Shown one piece after another: positions 6,214 through 6,419 of a DNA stretch of 6,419 nucleotides (its first letter is position 1; each line of letters begins with the position of its first letter). Under the pieces are notes generated by a model. That model ran no database searches. It saw only the letters and a list, made by a program, of their open reading frames with translations, and was not told the origin of the DNA. Source of the stretch: CAIOGI01 sp964561875 (lineage in GTDB: Bacteria > Patescibacteriota > Minisyncoccia > Phycocordibacterales > PALSA-1337); the NCBI GenBank assembly GCA_964561875.1, contig CAZLQL010000018.1:1-6419 (forward strand). The letters run 5' to 3'. Both the position numbers and the translations under genes were made by a program.

Positions 6214-6219
6214 ATTATA
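6214..6219 (-). promoter_or_regulatory. candidate -10 box of the pilus operon promoter
   Basis: On the minus strand an exact TATAAT lies 30 bases before the pilB ATG, but the -35 region is poor (TTTATT or TTATTA). Further upstream, TTGACT (6274-6279) is a good -35 box, but the best -10 at 18 bp is only TTTAAA (6250-6255). Either could serve. The intergenic position shows that the operon's promoter must be in this region. Confidence 0.4.
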
Positions 6220-6335
6220 AAAAAGATATTAAGTTTTAATAAAGTATTTTTTAAACAATATTTACAAATAATTAGTCAAATATTATTTATTTTTTATGGC
6301 TTTATAAGGCTAAATTTGAGTTATCCACTTTTATA

Positions 6336-6364
6336 TTGCCCACCTTTAAATATAGTGGTATATT
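6336..6364 (+). promoter_or_regulatory. sigma-70-type promoter reading off the right edge
   Basis: The -35 box TTGCCC (6336-6341) and -10 box TATATT (6359-6364) are separated by exactly 17 bp. Initiation would be near 6371. A small dyad, CCAC (6340-6343) with GTGG (6355-6358), lies across the spacer, and a TTATCCAC motif (6321-6328) lies just upstream. These could be regulator sites. The promoter is divergent from the pilus operon. Confidence 0.5.
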
Positions 6365-6378
6365 ATTCCTCGGCTTGT

Positions 6379-6396
6379 TCTTCCAAGACTGGAAGA
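6379..6396 (+). other. perfect leader hairpin upstream of the right-edge gene
   Basis: TCTTCCA (6379-6385) and TGGAAGA (6390-6396) form a perfect 7-bp stem with an AGAC tetraloop. It starts about 8 nt after the predicted transcription start. It is not followed by a T-tract, so it is not a terminator. It ends 3 bases before a purine-rich AAAGG. It may stabilise the mRNA or tune initiation of the downstream gene. Confidence 0.55.
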
Positions 6397-6408
6397 TATA
6401 AAGGCTGA

Positions 6409-6419
6409 ATGTATGTAAA
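6409..6419 (+). CDS. possible 5' end of a gene continuing past the right edge
   Basis: An ATG at 6409 opens a frame reading Met-Tyr-Val before the window ends. It is preceded by AAAGG (6400-6404) four bases upstream, the nearest thing to a Shine-Dalgarno sequence in the window. A promoter and leader hairpin lie upstream. The alternative ATG at 6413 is followed at once by TAA. Too little is visible to identify the product. Confidence 0.3.

Noticed and set aside
6321..6364. mraZ-type operator (repeated GTGGG boxes)
   Set aside because: The GTGG-like units are in mixed orientation and 15 bp apart, not direct repeats with about 10-bp spacing, so the match is poor.
1..6419. CRISPR arrays, insertion sequences, att sites or long repeats
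   Set aside because: No regularly spaced repeats, transposase genes or terminal inverted repeats were seen. The tRNA shows no duplicated 3' fragment in the window.

Overview
The window is AT-rich and gene-dense and reads as a fragment of a small-genome bacterium. The Candidate Phyla Radiation (Patescibacteria) is the best guess. This rests on a stripped-down, monoderm-style type IV pilus operon with a short PilB and no outer-membrane parts, a tRNA without an encoded CCA end, very tight or overlapping gene junctions, almost no Shine-Dalgarno sequences, and a small PilX-like protein of a type I associate with CPR genomes. That lineage call is inference. All eight complete genes end in TAA or TAG and none needs TGA to be read through, so the standard bacterial code fits.

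Layout, left to right. A tRNA-Asn(GTT) on the minus strand (18-89) has its own good promoter (118-146). A strong hairpin with a T-tract (183-213) follows, then an unrecognised 79-residue minus-strand ORF (238-477). A short divergent intergenic region leads into a two-gene plus-strand unit. The first gene encodes a 7-transmembrane, methionine-rich membrane protein (576-1220). One base after its stop codon, a membrane histidine kinase begins at a TTG start (1222-2157). No response regulator is present. From 2167 to 6183 the minus strand carries a compact five-gene type IV pilus operon, convergent with the kinase. Its order is pilB ATPase, pilC platform protein, a large pilin whose body is an LVIVD-like beta-propeller, a 54-residue mini-pilin, and a PilX-like minor pilin. 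Successive genes overlap by 8, 29, 0 and 8 bases. To the right (6184-6419) is a divergent promoter region with one promoter reading into the pilus operon. Another reads off the right edge through a perfect 7-bp leader hairpin to a possible start codon.

How the genes work together. PilB should hydrolyse ATP on the cytoplasmic face and drive PilC to assemble pilins. The three pilin-like proteins look like accessory subunits: the propeller protein is a candidate tip adhesin or priming subunit, with the mini-pilin and PilX-like protein as partners in a tip complex. The major pilin, prepilin peptidase and any PilM/N/O proteins must lie elsewhere. The 7TM protein and kinase look like a split sensor-transmitter pair. 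Predicted topology puts 13 of the 18 methionines of the 7TM protein on or near the outer face, which suggests, without proving, Cu(I)/Ag(I) or oxidant sensing.

The points most worth a second look are the pilin-propeller fusion with a lone Cys pair at the propeller ends, the Met-rich 7TM/kinase pair, the 54-residue mini-pilin hidden between two larger genes, and the compacted zinc motif in PilB.
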